A stretch of 64,000 bases of DNA from Deltaproteobacteria bacterium. GTDB taxonomy: Bacteria; Myxococcota_A; Polyangia; HGW-17; SLPX01. Position 1 is the stretch's first letter; the number at the start of each line of letters is the position of its first letter. Location: contig JAGGXR010000030.1 in assembly GCA_021162935.1 (NCBI GenBank), forward strand, positions 28,369-92,368, in the 5' to 3' direction. The notes below the pieces were generated by a model, which saw only the letters and a list, made by a program, of their open reading frames with translations, did no database searches and was not told where the DNA came from. A program made the translations under genes and the position numbers. Below are positions 35,210-44,888 of the stretch, one piece after another.

Positions 35210-35649
35210 AATGGGACCTTCCTTCGCCCAGGACCGTCGGGATCGCACGGCTCGTCCACAGAAAAAAACCAGGCCGCAACTTTGCTCATACAACACATCT
35301 CAAATCCAATTCAAGACCGGATTTCCTACCATCGCCTCCCTGGATAGACATCGCAACCATAGCGATCAGGGGTCACCATTCATGAAAAAATCCACAGGAA
35401 TGGTGCCCGGCGAAGTCTGTGTCGCTACGGGCATTTTCAGAGCGTAAACCAACTGTGGTCCTTACTCGATTTTTGCGCATAATACACGAAACCTCGCTTG
35501 ATGGCAAAAAGGAATGAGCCCGTGCCCAAACGCGAGGAAACTCGAATCAGGGAGTGTCTTTGCGCATCCACAATACTTGGACCTCGTGAAGACGAAAACC
35601 CTTGGTCCGCCCCATGCCATGTCGACGCTGCTGTTGAGGACGAAACGCC
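35210..35649. other. Divergent intergenic region
   Basis: About 440 bases between the kinase gene and the prepilin peptidase gene, which diverge. It must contain both promoters. A CATAAT-like -10 is seen near 35477 but without a convincing -35. No gene recognised. Confidence 0.5.
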
Positions 35650-36660
35650 ATGATGCATCTTCTTCTCGCTCAACCCACCGACCCACTCACCATGACCCTA
35701 TCATCCTGGTGGTTCGTGGTCATGGTCGCCCTGTTGGGGGCATCGGTGGGCAGTTTCCTCAACGTCGTCATCGCTCGGCTCCCAAAAGGAATGTCCATCG
35801 TCTCTCCAGGGTCTCATTGCTTCGCCTGCGGCGCCCCGGTCGCTTGGTACGACAACATTCCCGTGGTGAGCTATTTCGTGCTGCGCGGCCGATGCCGTCA
35901 CTGTGGAGCCAGTTTTTCCGCCATCCACATGCTCGTGGAACTGATCGGTGCGGTCCTTGCCGTGGCCTGTTTCGAGCATGCCCGAGCCCATATCCCTGCC
36001 GTCCACCTGGCCCGATTCGTCGCCGAATACGCCTTTTGTTCCTTCATGGTGGTCATCGCGTTCATCGACGCGAAAACCTGGATCATCCCAAACAAACTCA
36101 CGTATCCAGGACTCATCATCTTCTGGAGCCTAGCGATCCTGACGGGACGCCTGACCTGGTGGGACGCCTCCATCGGTGCCTTTGCAGGCTTCGGGCTGCT
36201 GGCCTCGGTCATCGTGGTCTACGGTCTGATCACGGGGCGCCAAGGCATGGGATGGGGTGACGTCAAACTCCTTGCCTTGATCGGCGCTTATCTGGGCTGG
36301 ATGGCCCTGGCTGGAATCATTCTCCTTGCAGCAGTCCAGGGTCTGATCCTCGCCATCGCAGCCATGGCTCTGGGCCGACTTCCGACGCCGTCACAGGCCT
36401 ATGAACCGCTTGTGGACAAAGAAGAGGCTGATTCAAAAAAGGAGCCATCCGACAGGAATGACGCCGAAAATCCTCCGTCCGACCACCGGGCGCCCAAGAC
36501 AGAAGACGAGGCCGATCACGTTCAAACAGAAACTCCCGATGATGACGCAGCTCGCGCCAACTGGCGTCAGATCCCCCTGCCATTCGGCCCATTCTTGGCC
36601 CTAGCCGCAGTGGAAATGCTCTTCTTCGCCGACCGAATCTACCGTGTCTGGCTCATGTAG
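35650..36660 (+). CDS. pilD: Prepilin peptidase (type IV leader peptidase, A24)
   Basis: This inner-membrane aspartic protease cleaves prepilin-like signal peptides and methylates the new N-terminus. The 336-residue protein has the GSFLNVVIARLPKG start, the four-Cys zinc motif CFAC...CRHC, the first catalytic Asp in AFIDAKTWIIPN and the second in GMGWGDVKLLA. Between the penultimate and last membrane segments there is an acidic, Asp/Glu-rich loop of about 75 residues (encoded around 36400-36560), unusual for this family. GAGGACG precedes the ATG; a second ATG follows directly. No pilin or secretion gene is next to it. Confidence 0.93.
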   Translation: MMHLLLAQPTDPLTMTLSSWWFVVMVALLGASVGSFLNVVIARLPKGMSIVSPGSHCFACGAPVAWYDNIPVVSYFVLRGRCRHCGASFSAIHMLVELIGAVLAVACFEHARAHIPAVHLARFVAEYAFCSFMVVIAFIDAKTWIIPNKLTYPGLIIFWSLAILTGRLTWWDASIGAFAGFGLLASVIVVYGLITGRQGMGWGDVKLLALIGAYLGWMALAGIILLAAVQGLILAIAAMALGRLPTPSQAYEPLVDKEEADSKKEPSDRNDAENPPSDHRAPKTEDEADHVQTETPDDDAARANWRQIPLPFGPFLALAAVEMLFFADRIYRVWLM

Positions 36661-36785
36661 ACACAGACTATTGGGATTCGTATGCCCGTCCACTGACGAA
36701 CAATCCATCAACGCAAATCATCTCATCATGGTCCTGTCCAGTTTACATCTCCACTAGATTTTTGCAGCCAGTTTTTATTTTTTCT

Positions 36786-36813
36786 TTGAAATCGAGCCTT
36801 TTTGTGGTATATC
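36786..36813 (+). promoter_or_regulatory. Sigma-70-like promoter of the PilZ gene
   Basis: TTGAAA (36786-36791), 16 bases, then TATATC (36808-36813), in an AT-rich stretch of the 184-base gap before the PilZ gene. Confidence 0.45.
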
Positions 36814-36844
36814 TCTCACCGCAAGAAAGGCAAAACGGACGCAG

Positions 36845-37519
36845 ATGAGAATCCACCTCGTGCAGTTCGACAGTGCTCGCGATTTTCTCCATCACTACGA
36901 CGAAATGGATGGAGACGGCGGACTCATCTTTGCGACCAAGGCAAAATTCCGCAGTGGTGAGCAGGTGGCCCTGGAGGTCCGGTTTCCTCCCATGGTCGGC
37001 CGCGTACTCGTCACGGCCACATCGTCCCCACACATGGCGCCCGAGGGCTATGTCGCCTTTCGTTTCCTCGCCGAAGAACAGTCGAAAAAAGAATTTCTGC
37101 TCCGCGTGGCCCACCTCAGCGGTGAACCAAAATCGTTCCCACGCCACCATCGACGATTTCCCGTCCGCCTTCGTCTAAACTGGCAGGTCGAAGGCGTGGC
37201 GTTCCACCACATCGGGGAGGTCCGAAACCTGAGTCGAGGAGGGCTCTTCGTGGTCAGCGAATGGGCCCCACCCGTGGGCACGAGACTGAGCCTGACCATC
37301 AAGGCCCCCGACGACCCAAACCCCATCAGGGTCCGGGGTAAAGTCACCTGGGTGTCACACGGCGGCAAACAAGTGGGTATGGGGCTCCGGTTCGAGAAGC
37401 GATCGAGCCCCGACATGAAGCGACTGCGCACCATCATCCGAGCCATCAGTCACAGCGGAGACCTCGACGCCGTGCCGACTTTCGTTTCGAAAGTCTTCTC
37501 GGAACAGGAGCACACCTGA
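36845..37519 (+). CDS. PilZ-domain protein, cyclic-di-GMP receptor candidate
   Basis: The 224-residue product has an N-terminal beta-rich part with some PilZ-like character and a C-terminal PilZ domain. The c-di-GMP signature is present: RHHRRFPVRL gives the RxxxR Arg pair near residues 100-107, and NLSRGGLFV gives the (D/N)xSxxG motif about 30 residues later. These are the ligand-binding residues, so the protein should bind c-di-GMP. The output is unknown; PilZ proteins of this type often act on motility or polysaccharide. It stands alone with its own promoter. Confidence 0.88.
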   Translation: MRIHLVQFDSARDFLHHYDEMDGDGGLIFATKAKFRSGEQVALEVRFPPMVGRVLVTATSSPHMAPEGYVAFRFLAEEQSKKEFLLRVAHLSGEPKSFPRHHRRFPVRLRLNWQVEGVAFHHIGEVRNLSRGGLFVVSEWAPPVGTRLSLTIKAPDDPNPIRVRGKVTWVSHGGKQVGMGLRFEKRSSPDMKRLRTIIRAISHSGDLDAVPTFVSKVFSEQEHT

Positions 37520-37616
37520 TCCCATCCATTCGGCCCGAACCGTTCCTTGCGCCTTCGGAGACAACGAACCCTGAAATGTCACCCCTGCGGCCACCGCGCC
37601 ATGTGCCTGTGATCGC

Positions 37617-37645
37617 TTGACAGCCCTGCGCCGCCCATGCACAAA
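37617..37645 (+). promoter_or_regulatory. Possible promoter of the CoA-transferase operon
   Basis: A perfect TTGACA at 37617-37622 is followed 17 bases later by CACAAA, a weak -10. Downstream is a leader of about 110 bases. The weak -10 keeps confidence low. Confidence 0.3.
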
Positions 37646-37759
37646 ATGGGGTACTCGACGACGCATCATCTCGACGGCCGAGACCGATCGACATCGTCTC
37701 GATCCTCAATAAACGGCTTGGACAGACCGCGATGGATCGCCAGGAACACAGGAGCCCTC

Positions 37760-38785
37760 ATGGACGTCATCACCCAAGGAACCCTTCCTCTCCTTTCCGA
37801 CCCGGACCCTGAAAAGGCACGAGCAGTCTTCAAGAAAAAGTCGCGGTCCATGACTCCGAAAGTCATGTCGGCCTCTACGGCCGTGGAGCGATTCGTTCAT
37901 CCCGGCGATTACCTGGTGGTCGGCGCCTTTGGCGCGGTCCGCATCCCAACGGTGATCCTGCATGAAATCGTCCGCAAGCACATCACCGGCCTCAAATTTG
38001 GTGGACACACGGCCACCCACGACTGCCAAATCCTGTCGGCTGGCCATGCTTTCGATGCGTGCGACATCGCCTATGTGATCGGCCTCGAGGCGCGCGGTCT
38101 GTCCAAGATATCACGTCGGCATTTCGAACGAGACGATGTGGAGGTGATCCAATGGACAAACGCCGCCATGGCCTGGAGGCTCAAGGCGGCCGCCATGGGA
38201 ATCCCGTTTCTACCGGCGCGCAACATGCTCGGAACCGACACGCTCGAATACAGCGCTGCTAAGGTGGTACGATGTCCGTACACGAATCATCCGTTGGTGC
38301 TCCTGCCCGCCCTCTATCCGGACCTGGCGATCATCCATGTCCATGAGGCGGACATCTACGGCAACAGCCGAATCCGAGGCATCCTGGTGGCGGACGAAGA
38401 CCTCGCCCGCGCGTCGAAGAAGGTGATCGTAACCTGCGAGCGACTCATCCCGCACGAAGAAATCCGACGCGCGCCACATCTTACAAACATTCCTTACTAC
38501 TGCGTGGATGCGGTGGTCGAGGCGCCGTTCGGATCCTATCCAGGGAACATGCCCGGCGAGTATTTCTCGGATGAGGATCACCTGCGCCTATGGCTGGACA
38601 AGGGAAAAGACGAACAGGATTTCGAAGCTTTCTTCAAAAAGTACGTCCTCGATACGGCTGACTTCGATGCGTACCTGCAACTATGCGGCGGTCTGAAACG
38701 CATGCAGGAACTGCGACGGCTCGAAATGTTGCCCGACGAAAATGGACGATTGGATCCGGACCAGACGAACGGACAAGCGAACTGA
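37760..38785 (+). CDS. Class I CoA-transferase, alpha subunit (GctA-like)
   Basis: The 341-residue product resembles the A subunits of glutaconate-type CoA-transferases, which move CoA between carboxylic acids as a heterotetramer. It has VHPGDYLVVGAFGAVRIPTVILHEIVR, the GHTATHD segment and PALYPDLAIIHVHEADIYGNSRIRG, which is typical of the CoA-binding subunit. AGGAG lies five bases before the ATG. The beta-subunit gene follows after 34 bases. The substrate is not shown by sequence; short-chain unsaturated dicarboxylates and steroid-ring fragments are both used by relatives. Confidence 0.85.
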   Translation: MDVITQGTLPLLSDPDPEKARAVFKKKSRSMTPKVMSASTAVERFVHPGDYLVVGAFGAVRIPTVILHEIVRKHITGLKFGGHTATHDCQILSAGHAFDACDIAYVIGLEARGLSKISRRHFERDDVEVIQWTNAAMAWRLKAAAMGIPFLPARNMLGTDTLEYSAAKVVRCPYTNHPLVLLPALYPDLAIIHVHEADIYGNSRIRGILVADEDLARASKKVIVTCERLIPHEEIRRAPHLTNIPYYCVDAVVEAPFGSYPGNMPGEYFSDEDHLRLWLDKGKDEQDFEAFFKKYVLDTADFDAYLQLCGGLKRMQELRRLEMLPDENGRLDPDQTNGQAN

Positions 38786-38819
38786 CGATCGATCGACGAT
38801 CCAACAGCAGGAGATCCCG

Positions 38820-39590
38820 ATGGCGGCCGACTACAACGACATGGAATTGATGATCTGCGTGGCCTCGCGTTTTCTCGAAGACGGCAAGCTCGTCGCCGTT
38901 GGAACCGGAGCACCCTGTGCCGCGGCCATGCTCGCCCAACGCCGCCACGCCCCGAATCTCATGGTCCTGTTCGAAGCGGGCGGATTTGCGCCAATCCTGC
39001 CCAGCATGCCGATTTCCGTTGGAGACTCTCGGACCACCCACAAGGCACTGCTCGCCACGAGCATGGACGACATCATGAGCATGTGCCAGCGAGGCATGGT
39101 GGACTACACATTCTTGGGAGGCGCCCAGATCGACCCATTCGGCAACCTCAACTCCACGCTCATCGGTACTCCCGAGCACCCGAAGGTCATGCTGCCCGGA
39201 TCTGGTGGCGCCAACGATCTGGCGTCCCTGTGCTGGCACACCATGGTGATCACGCCACAGGACAAACGCCGGTTCGTCGAGCACCTCGACTTCCTCACCA
39301 CCCCAGGCTATCTCACGGGAAACGGAGCCAGAGAAGCCGCCGGTCTTCCGGCCGAGACCGGCCCGTACAAGATCATCACGAACCTGGCGGTCTTGGGTTT
39401 CGACGAGGACACCCGCAGGATGCGGGTGGAACAGCTCCACCCAGGTGTGCGTCTCGAAGACGTTCGGGCGAACACGGGTTTCGATCTTCTCGTCAGCGAT
39501 GCCCTCACCAAGACGGTCCCGCCCACCGAGCAGGAACTATCTGAACTGAGAACCCACGTAGACCCCTATCGCTACATCATCGGACGTTGA
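38820..39590 (+). CDS. Class I CoA-transferase, beta subunit (GctB-like)
   Basis: The 256-residue partner carries the catalytic Glu: LFEAGG with Glu52, matching the position of the active-site Glu (Glu54) in glutaconate CoA-transferase. Other family features are GTGAPCAAAMLAQ, DYTFLGGAQIDPFGNLNST and PGSGGANDLAS. The Glu matters because the myxobacterial AibAB relatives have Cys there and work as decarboxylases; here a true transferase is expected. AGGAG precedes the ATG. It forms an operon with the alpha subunit. Confidence 0.87.
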   Translation: MAADYNDMELMICVASRFLEDGKLVAVGTGAPCAAAMLAQRRHAPNLMVLFEAGGFAPILPSMPISVGDSRTTHKALLATSMDDIMSMCQRGMVDYTFLGGAQIDPFGNLNSTLIGTPEHPKVMLPGSGGANDLASLCWHTMVITPQDKRRFVEHLDFLTTPGYLTGNGAREAAGLPAETGPYKIITNLAVLGFDEDTRRMRVEQLHPGVRLEDVRANTGFDLLVSDALTKTVPPTEQELSELRTHVDPYRYIIGR

Positions 39591-39719
39591 GGCAGACCGC
39601 CTGACCCAAACACCTTCATCGCCCAAAATGCAGCCCCTGTTCCCGTCCCAGTCCGTCCAATCTGAAGATCCTGCCGTGGCTCTGGACAAGGCCCGTACCT
39701 TGGACTAGCATCTCCGCTC

Positions 39720-40016
39720 ATGACGTGGTACGTGCTCGACGATGCAACCCTGCGACTCAATCTGAAGGTCCGTCCCAAGGCGGGTCGTGAACGCATCGGG
39801 CCCGTCCAGGACAATTGGTTGAAAGTGGAACTCAAGGCGCCCGCCGAGGACGGCAAGGCGAACGCAGCGCTGATCAAGCTCCTGGCGCGTCGGCTCAAAG
39901 TCGGTCGAGACGATATTACGATCGTGACGGGCAAGACGGGACGCCGCAAGTCCCTCAGAATCGATGCCTCCATTCCGCGAGATCGGGTCGAGGCATTGGC
40001 CCAAGGAGGCACGTAG
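39720..40016 (+). CDS. DUF167 (YggU family) protein
   Basis: The 98-residue product has the family motif KVRPKAGRERIG, then VELKAPAEDGKANAALIKLLA and IVTGKTGRRKSLRI. The family is widespread and its function is not known. Its TAG stop shares a base with the GTG start of the next lipoprotein gene, so the two are coupled; a functional link is not implied. Confidence 0.92.
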   Translation: MTWYVLDDATLRLNLKVRPKAGRERIGPVQDNWLKVELKAPAEDGKANAALIKLLARRLKVGRDDITIVTGKTGRRKSLRIDASIPRDRVEALAQGGT

Positions 40017-41716
40017 TGCGACAACGATATCTTTTCTTGATGACAATTTTGCTGACTGCTGTCCTGAACGGGCCGGGTTGTGGATCCAAGGGCACGCTCA
40101 ATTTCGAAATCGTGGCGACGGACGAGGGTGCGAGCCCCTTCGTGGGCGTCACCACCATTACGATTCGGGCCGGCGAAAAGGAGAAGTCTGCGACCATCTC
40201 CAACCCAGACGACCCCATCGATCTGTCGGTGGATCTGGCACCAGGCACCCAGACCACCCTGGAACTCGAAGGCACAGACGATTCGGGTAAGGTCCTCTGT
40301 TCAGGCAGCAGCCCGACATTCAATGCGGTGGACTACAGCCAGGCGCTGCGCATCTGGGTGAGCAAGCTGGGTGCTTCGTCGCAGCATCCGGCACACCTGA
40401 CCAAACCGGCCATGTCTCTGGCCATCGCCACCTATGGAACCACGAACTGGAGCACGTTCGAAGAGCAGCCCCTGTACACCTTCTGGATGGACGGTTGCAC
40501 CGCCGCAGGGCTCCCGCTGGATGAGGTCGGATACTTTGATCCGTACCTGCAGGAAGTCGCCGACATTCCAAATCTCGCAGACGACACAGCATGGACGGAT
40601 AGCTCCCGTGCGGTGCAGCCCCGCTGTTCTAGCTCCGCCATGTCCATTGCGGACGGCAACCTGCTCCTATTCGGCGGCACCAACGCGGACGGAAACCCGA
40701 CGGACGAACTCGATCTCTTGCTTCCCAAAGACAACGGCTATCAGTACTGGCCCATCGCCCTCCAATGTGACGACGGCATCGACAACGACGGCGACGGCAC
40801 GACCGACCTGGACGACGACGACTGCACGGGAGCCCGGGACGCAAGTGAAGGCCCAAATGCCGATTGGTCGGTCAGCGGCGCCAAGGCAGTCGCGCTCGGC
40901 CCGTACGCCAGCCTGTGGGACGGCTCGTCCAACCAGGTCGTCAACAGTTTCCTCGTCATCGGTGGCTGGTCCGCCACCGGTCGTTCCCCCATGGCTCTGC
41001 ACCTGGTGGCAGAACGAGGAGCCAATGGAACGAACTGGAACTTCACCGTGCTCGACGTCGGCCTGTTGTCCGCGAGGGCTGGACATGTCGCCATCTCCAG
41101 CACGAAACTCACCGACAGCATCGAACTCCATTCTGTGCTCGTTTTCGGTGGAACGAGCGATGCCACCGACCAAGTGCCGGCCGAGTCCTTTCAATTCGAT
41201 TTGGATGAAAGCGCCCCAAGCCTCGATTGGACCTGGAAGCACGAACCCATCACAGAGGACGATCAGGGCACCCTTCCAAATCTTACGGCATCTGCAGGTA
41301 CGCATCTACCCGGCGCAGCGATCCTCGTGGCGGGCGGCCGTGATTCTGCGTTGACCCCAACAGCCAACGGATGGATCTTTGATCCGACGAAAAATCAGCT
41401 CACGAAAATACCGGACCTGCTCGGCGATGCCCGATCGGGCCATACCATGACCCTCGTAGGCAACCTCATCGTGGTGGCAGGTGGCACCCTGGCAGACGGT
41501 TCCCTGGCTCCCGACGCGGTCATCCTGCGCTACGATTCCGCCTCGACGCCGCCCGTATCCGTGGTGGCGCAGGTACCCATGGTCACCCCAAGGTCGGGCC
41601 ATGCCGCCTTCGTGACGGCCACCGGCCAGATCGCCGTCGCCGGCGGGACCGATAAGGATGGAAACCTCCTGGACAGCATCGAAGTGTTCAACCTGAACGA
41701 AAAGGCGTACCAATAA
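40016..41716 (+). CDS. Kelch-like repeat lipoprotein or secreted protein with DNDGDG motif
   Basis: The 566-residue product begins with a hydrophobic export signal and Cys22 in NGPGC, a weak lipobox. It holds about six kelch-type strands ending in GG: LLFGGT, FLVIGGW, VLVFGGT, ILVAGGR, IVVAGGT, IAVAGGT, consistent with a beta-propeller. Near residues 250-270 lies CDDGIDNDGDGTTDLDDDDC, a thrombospondin-type-3-like calcium motif common in Myxococcota surface proteins. The GTG start at 40016 overlaps the DUF167 stop. Role unknown; a surface binding protein is likely. Confidence 0.78.
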   Translation: MRQRYLFLMTILLTAVLNGPGCGSKGTLNFEIVATDEGASPFVGVTTITIRAGEKEKSATISNPDDPIDLSVDLAPGTQTTLELEGTDDSGKVLCSGSSPTFNAVDYSQALRIWVSKLGASSQHPAHLTKPAMSLAIATYGTTNWSTFEEQPLYTFWMDGCTAAGLPLDEVGYFDPYLQEVADIPNLADDTAWTDSSRAVQPRCSSSAMSIADGNLLLFGGTNADGNPTDELDLLLPKDNGYQYWPIALQCDDGIDNDGDGTTDLDDDDCTGARDASEGPNADWSVSGAKAVALGPYASLWDGSSNQVVNSFLVIGGWSATGRSPMALHLVAERGANGTNWNFTVLDVGLLSARAGHVAISSTKLTDSIELHSVLVFGGTSDATDQVPAESFQFDLDESAPSLDWTWKHEPITEDDQGTLPNLTASAGTHLPGAAILVAGGRDSALTPTANGWIFDPTKNQLTKIPDLLGDARSGHTMTLVGNLIVVAGGTLADGSLAPDAVILRYDSASTPPVSVVAQVPMVTPRSGHAAFVTATGQIAVAGGTDKDGNLLDSIEVFNLNEKAYQ

Positions 41717-41777
41717 CCCAAAGCACGACAGAACGGGCGGTGGGCCCAACTGATTTCAAAGGAAGGAGCAAGCAGCC

Positions 41778-43241
41778 ATGACCAATCCACTGAGCGGGTT
41801 GAAGCCAGAATCCTTGTGGGATGCATTCTATCACCTGACCCAAATTCCGAGGCCATCTGGTCATGAACAGGCCGTGTGCGCCTGGCTCATGGAATGGGCC
41901 GGCAAGCACGGCTTCGAAGCCAAACAGGACGAGGTGGGCAACGTGGTCGTCAAGGTCCCGGCGAGCCCGGGCCACGAAGGCGCACCGACAGTAATCCTCC
42001 AGGGACACGTGGACATGGTCCCGGAAAAGGAAGCGTCCTGCCCCCATGATTTCGAAAAGGATCCCATCGACGTCATGATCGACGGCAACTGGGTCACGGC
42101 CAAGGACACGACCCTGGGAGCCGACAACGGCATCGGCGTGGCCGCCGGAATGGCGGCAGCCGTCGATCCGTCCGTCACCCACGGCCCCCTGGAGTTGGTC
42201 TTCACCATCGATGAGGAACGTGGACTGGTGGGAGCATCATCTTTGCACGGCGACTGGGTCACGGGCAAGTACCTGCTCAACCTGGATTCGGAAGACGAGG
42301 CGATGATCTTCGTCGGCTGCGCTGGCGGCGTGGACACGGTGCTCAAAGTACCAGTGACGACCACCCAGGTCCAGGCTAGCTGGAAAGCAGCGAAGCTGCA
42401 CGTTTCCGGTCTCCAGGGCGGCCATTCCGGATTGGAGATCAACCTCGGCCATGGCAACGCCATCAAGCTGGCTACCAGGGTCCTTCGCGCTCTTTCCGCA
42501 AAGACGTCCATGGACATCGAATCCCTGACAGGCGGCAGCCGAAGGAATGCGATTCCCCGTGACGCCACATGTCTGCTGTGGATGCGTCCTGAAGACCAGG
42601 CGACGGCCGAAACGATCGTTGCGGAGCAGCAGGCTGAATTCGCCCATGAATTCGTGACCAAGGATCCGGACGTGAAGGTCTCTTTGGAATGGGAGGATCG
42701 CCCCTCGAAGACACGCTGGACGGACGACGTCACCACACGAGTCATCGATGTCCTGTCCGCCTTGCCGCACGGCGTCCTGGGGATGAGCCGCGACCTGGAA
42801 GGAATCGTGGAGACATCGACGAACCTGGCCACGGTCACCTTGGAAGATGCCAAACTCGCCATCGGCTGTTCGAGCCGCTCCTCGGTGGACAGCATCCTGG
42901 CCGACGTACGACAGGGCATCGTGGCCATCGGACATCTGGCTGGCGTCGAAATCGTCGAAGAAGACGGCTACCCGGGCTGGACTCCGGACATGTCGTCCCA
43001 TCTGCTGGCAGTGGCGCGCGAGACTTTGTCCGAAACCTACGGCAAGCCCGTCGTGGTCACGGCCATCCATGCGGGCCTCGAATGCGGCCTGCTCAGTGAG
43101 CGTCTTCCCGGCGTGCAGATGATCTCCTTCGGGCCCGACATCAAAGGCGCCCACACCCCGCAGGAAGCGGTGTCCATCCCGTCGGCCCTGAAGTTCTGGG
43201 ATGGCCTCAAGTCGCTGCTCGCAGCCCTGGCCGCCAAGTAG
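41778..43241 (+). CDS. pepD: Aminoacyl-histidine dipeptidase (PepD, M20)
   Basis: This cytosolic two-zinc peptidase cleaves Xaa-His dipeptides such as carnosine. The 487-residue product has the M20 metal ligands: HVDM in LQGHVDMVPE, Asp in TLGADNGIG, the catalytic DEER in TIDEERGLVG, Asp in LDSED, and the C-terminal His in GAHTPQE. GLQGGHSGLEI belongs to the lid domain. Length matches E. coli PepD. AAGGAAGGAG precedes the ATG. It converges with the FadL-like gene across 120 bases. Confidence 0.95.
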   Translation: MTNPLSGLKPESLWDAFYHLTQIPRPSGHEQAVCAWLMEWAGKHGFEAKQDEVGNVVVKVPASPGHEGAPTVILQGHVDMVPEKEASCPHDFEKDPIDVMIDGNWVTAKDTTLGADNGIGVAAGMAAAVDPSVTHGPLELVFTIDEERGLVGASSLHGDWVTGKYLLNLDSEDEAMIFVGCAGGVDTVLKVPVTTTQVQASWKAAKLHVSGLQGGHSGLEINLGHGNAIKLATRVLRALSAKTSMDIESLTGGSRRNAIPRDATCLLWMRPEDQATAETIVAEQQAEFAHEFVTKDPDVKVSLEWEDRPSKTRWTDDVTTRVIDVLSALPHGVLGMSRDLEGIVETSTNLATVTLEDAKLAIGCSSRSSVDSILADVRQGIVAIGHLAGVEIVEEDGYPGWTPDMSSHLLAVARETLSETYGKPVVVTAIHAGLECGLLSERLPGVQMISFGPDIKGAHTPQEAVSIPSALKFWDGLKSLLAALAAK

Positions 43242-43361
43242 CGCCGCACGACCACCCGCCAACCATGACCGACGACAGCCGCCCGCTGATTACGACGACG
43301 AGCAAAGACGAAACGGTCGGTACCGAGCCCCATCCATTCCTGTTCGCGGCTGTCCCTGCCG

Positions 43362-44888
43362 TCAACGGGTCGGTGTGCGCCGAAGAAGTTCGTCGAACAT
43401 GATCTGGAACCCAAGGGACACGGTCGTGTAGGACGACTCGTAGGTGCCTCGACCGATGTCCTTGGATGCGTCATATCCGTTACCGTATGGGTCGCAGCGA
43501 ACCAGGTCCGGAGGATTGAATGGATCGACCGGTTGGATACAGGATCGGTCGACTCTACGTTTCAAATGAAACTCCCACGGCCAGCCCACACCGCCCACGG
43601 CATGGGACACAGCCAGTTGGATCTGGATGCCCCGAATCGTGAACGCGGCTCCCAAACCGAAACCAAGTAGAGAAAATGCCTGGTAATCGAGGCGGGTGTA
43701 CTCCAGAGGCGAAGCCGCGCTATCATAGAATAGCCCAGCACTGAAGCTCAAACGACCTCCACCGATGGACCTGGGAATCGTAAACGTGCTGCCCAATCGC
43801 AGGCTGATCGTGTCCTGGTAGAAATGGGGCAAACGAAAAACCCCGAGGTCATCGCCGATCATATCCGCATGGACCACGGTATCCAACGCACGCATGGACG
43901 ACCAACGCTCCCACTGGACATCCGCTTCCAGGTCGGCAATCTCGACTGAATCCGACTTGGGGCCAGTCAGCCACCGGTAGCGGACGCCGAAACGGAGGTA
44001 GAGCGGCAGGCTCGACGACATGGTGACCTGGCTCCCCTTGTGGAAGTGCAGAACCGGTCCACCCAAATCAATCAGGGAAGGAGGAAGATGGATCGTCGCC
44101 GTCCCCTTGGTCTTCGAACTCACGGGCAGCCGAACGGACAACCCAATTTCCAAATGCTTCCAGGGCCGGATTTTTGCTCCCAGAAGCCCCGTGAGGGCAA
44201 ACCCCTTGTTGTGGATCGCAAAGTACACGTCGCTGTCCGGATCGAGATTCGACGGATTGAGCGGTACGTTCATGCCAAACCGCATCTCCGTGAATGTGGG
44301 CTGGATCGCGAACCCGATATCGAGCCAGTCCGCAGCCCGCCAGGCAGCAGCAGCAGTGAAGAAGATCACGAGCACATCCTGACTCAAAACGTCGTACCTG
44401 GTGGGGCCGGGGGCCCGGACGGGAAGCCCCATGGAATCGTGCACCGTAACCTGACGAGAAAAATTGCGACGCCCCACGGCGTGTGGTCCATAGCCGCCAA
44501 GGGCAAAGGTCCAGTCCCGCCATCCATAGCTTGCCGACAGCATCGGGATGTAGAACATGCCTTTGTTCATGCGACAGACGCGAGGAAAGGGCTGGCCCGC
44601 ATAGGTTCCAGGCCCAGGCGTTCCGGGATAGGTGCCGCCCCGCTGAAAACACAAGTGCTGGTGGGTGAGGTCGTTGTCGAAGACGAGCCGAAACCCGGAC
44701 AGGCCTGCCAGACCGGCAGGGTTGTTCACGATGGCGGTGGGGTCTGCGACCTTGGCCACATTGGCTCCGCCCCGAGCCAAAGACATGGTGCCATTGGTTG
44801 GAAAATTGAGCCCGCCCGCCCATGATCGGCCGCCAAAGCAAAGCTCCATACCCACGAGCATCGATACAAGGTGTCGTCGCGTCATCAC
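43362..44888 (-). CDS. FadL/OmpP1-type outer-membrane transporter
   Basis: The 508-residue barrel should carry hydrophobic molecules across the outer membrane. After the signal peptide, the N-terminus reads [17 protein letters not shown] and [19 protein letters not shown], the hatch region typical of the FadL family. Many aromatic-rich strands follow ([28 protein letters not shown]). It ends in polar residues rather than Phe, so barrel-assembly recognition may differ. The start overlaps the mnmG stop by ATGA, an odd pairing with a tRNA-modification gene. Confidence 0.88.
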   Translation of the reverse strand: MMTRRHLVSMLVGMELCFGGRSWAGGLNFPTNGTMSLARGGANVAKVADPTAIVNNPAGLAGLSGFRLVFDNDLTHQHLCFQRGGTYPGTPGPGTYAGQPFPRVCRMNKGMFYIPMLSASYGWRDWTFALGGYGPHAVGRRNFSRQVTVHDSMGLPVRAPGPTRYDVLSQDVLVIFFTAAAAWRAADWLDIGFAIQPTFTEMRFGMNVPLNPSNLDPDSDVYFAIHNKGFALTGLLGAKIRPWKHLEIGLSVRLPVSSKTKGTATIHLPPSLIDLGGPVLHFHKGSQVTMSSSLPLYLRFGVRYRWLTGPKSDSVEIADLEADVQWERWSSMRALDTVVHADMIGDDLGVFRLPHFYQDTISLRLGSTFTIPRSIGGGRLSFSAGLFYDSAASPLEYTRLDYQAFSLLGFGLGAAFTIRGIQIQLAVSHAVGGVGWPWEFHLKRRVDRSCIQPVDPFNPPDLVRCDPYGNGYDASKDIGRGTYESSYTTVSLGFQIMFDELLRRTPTR

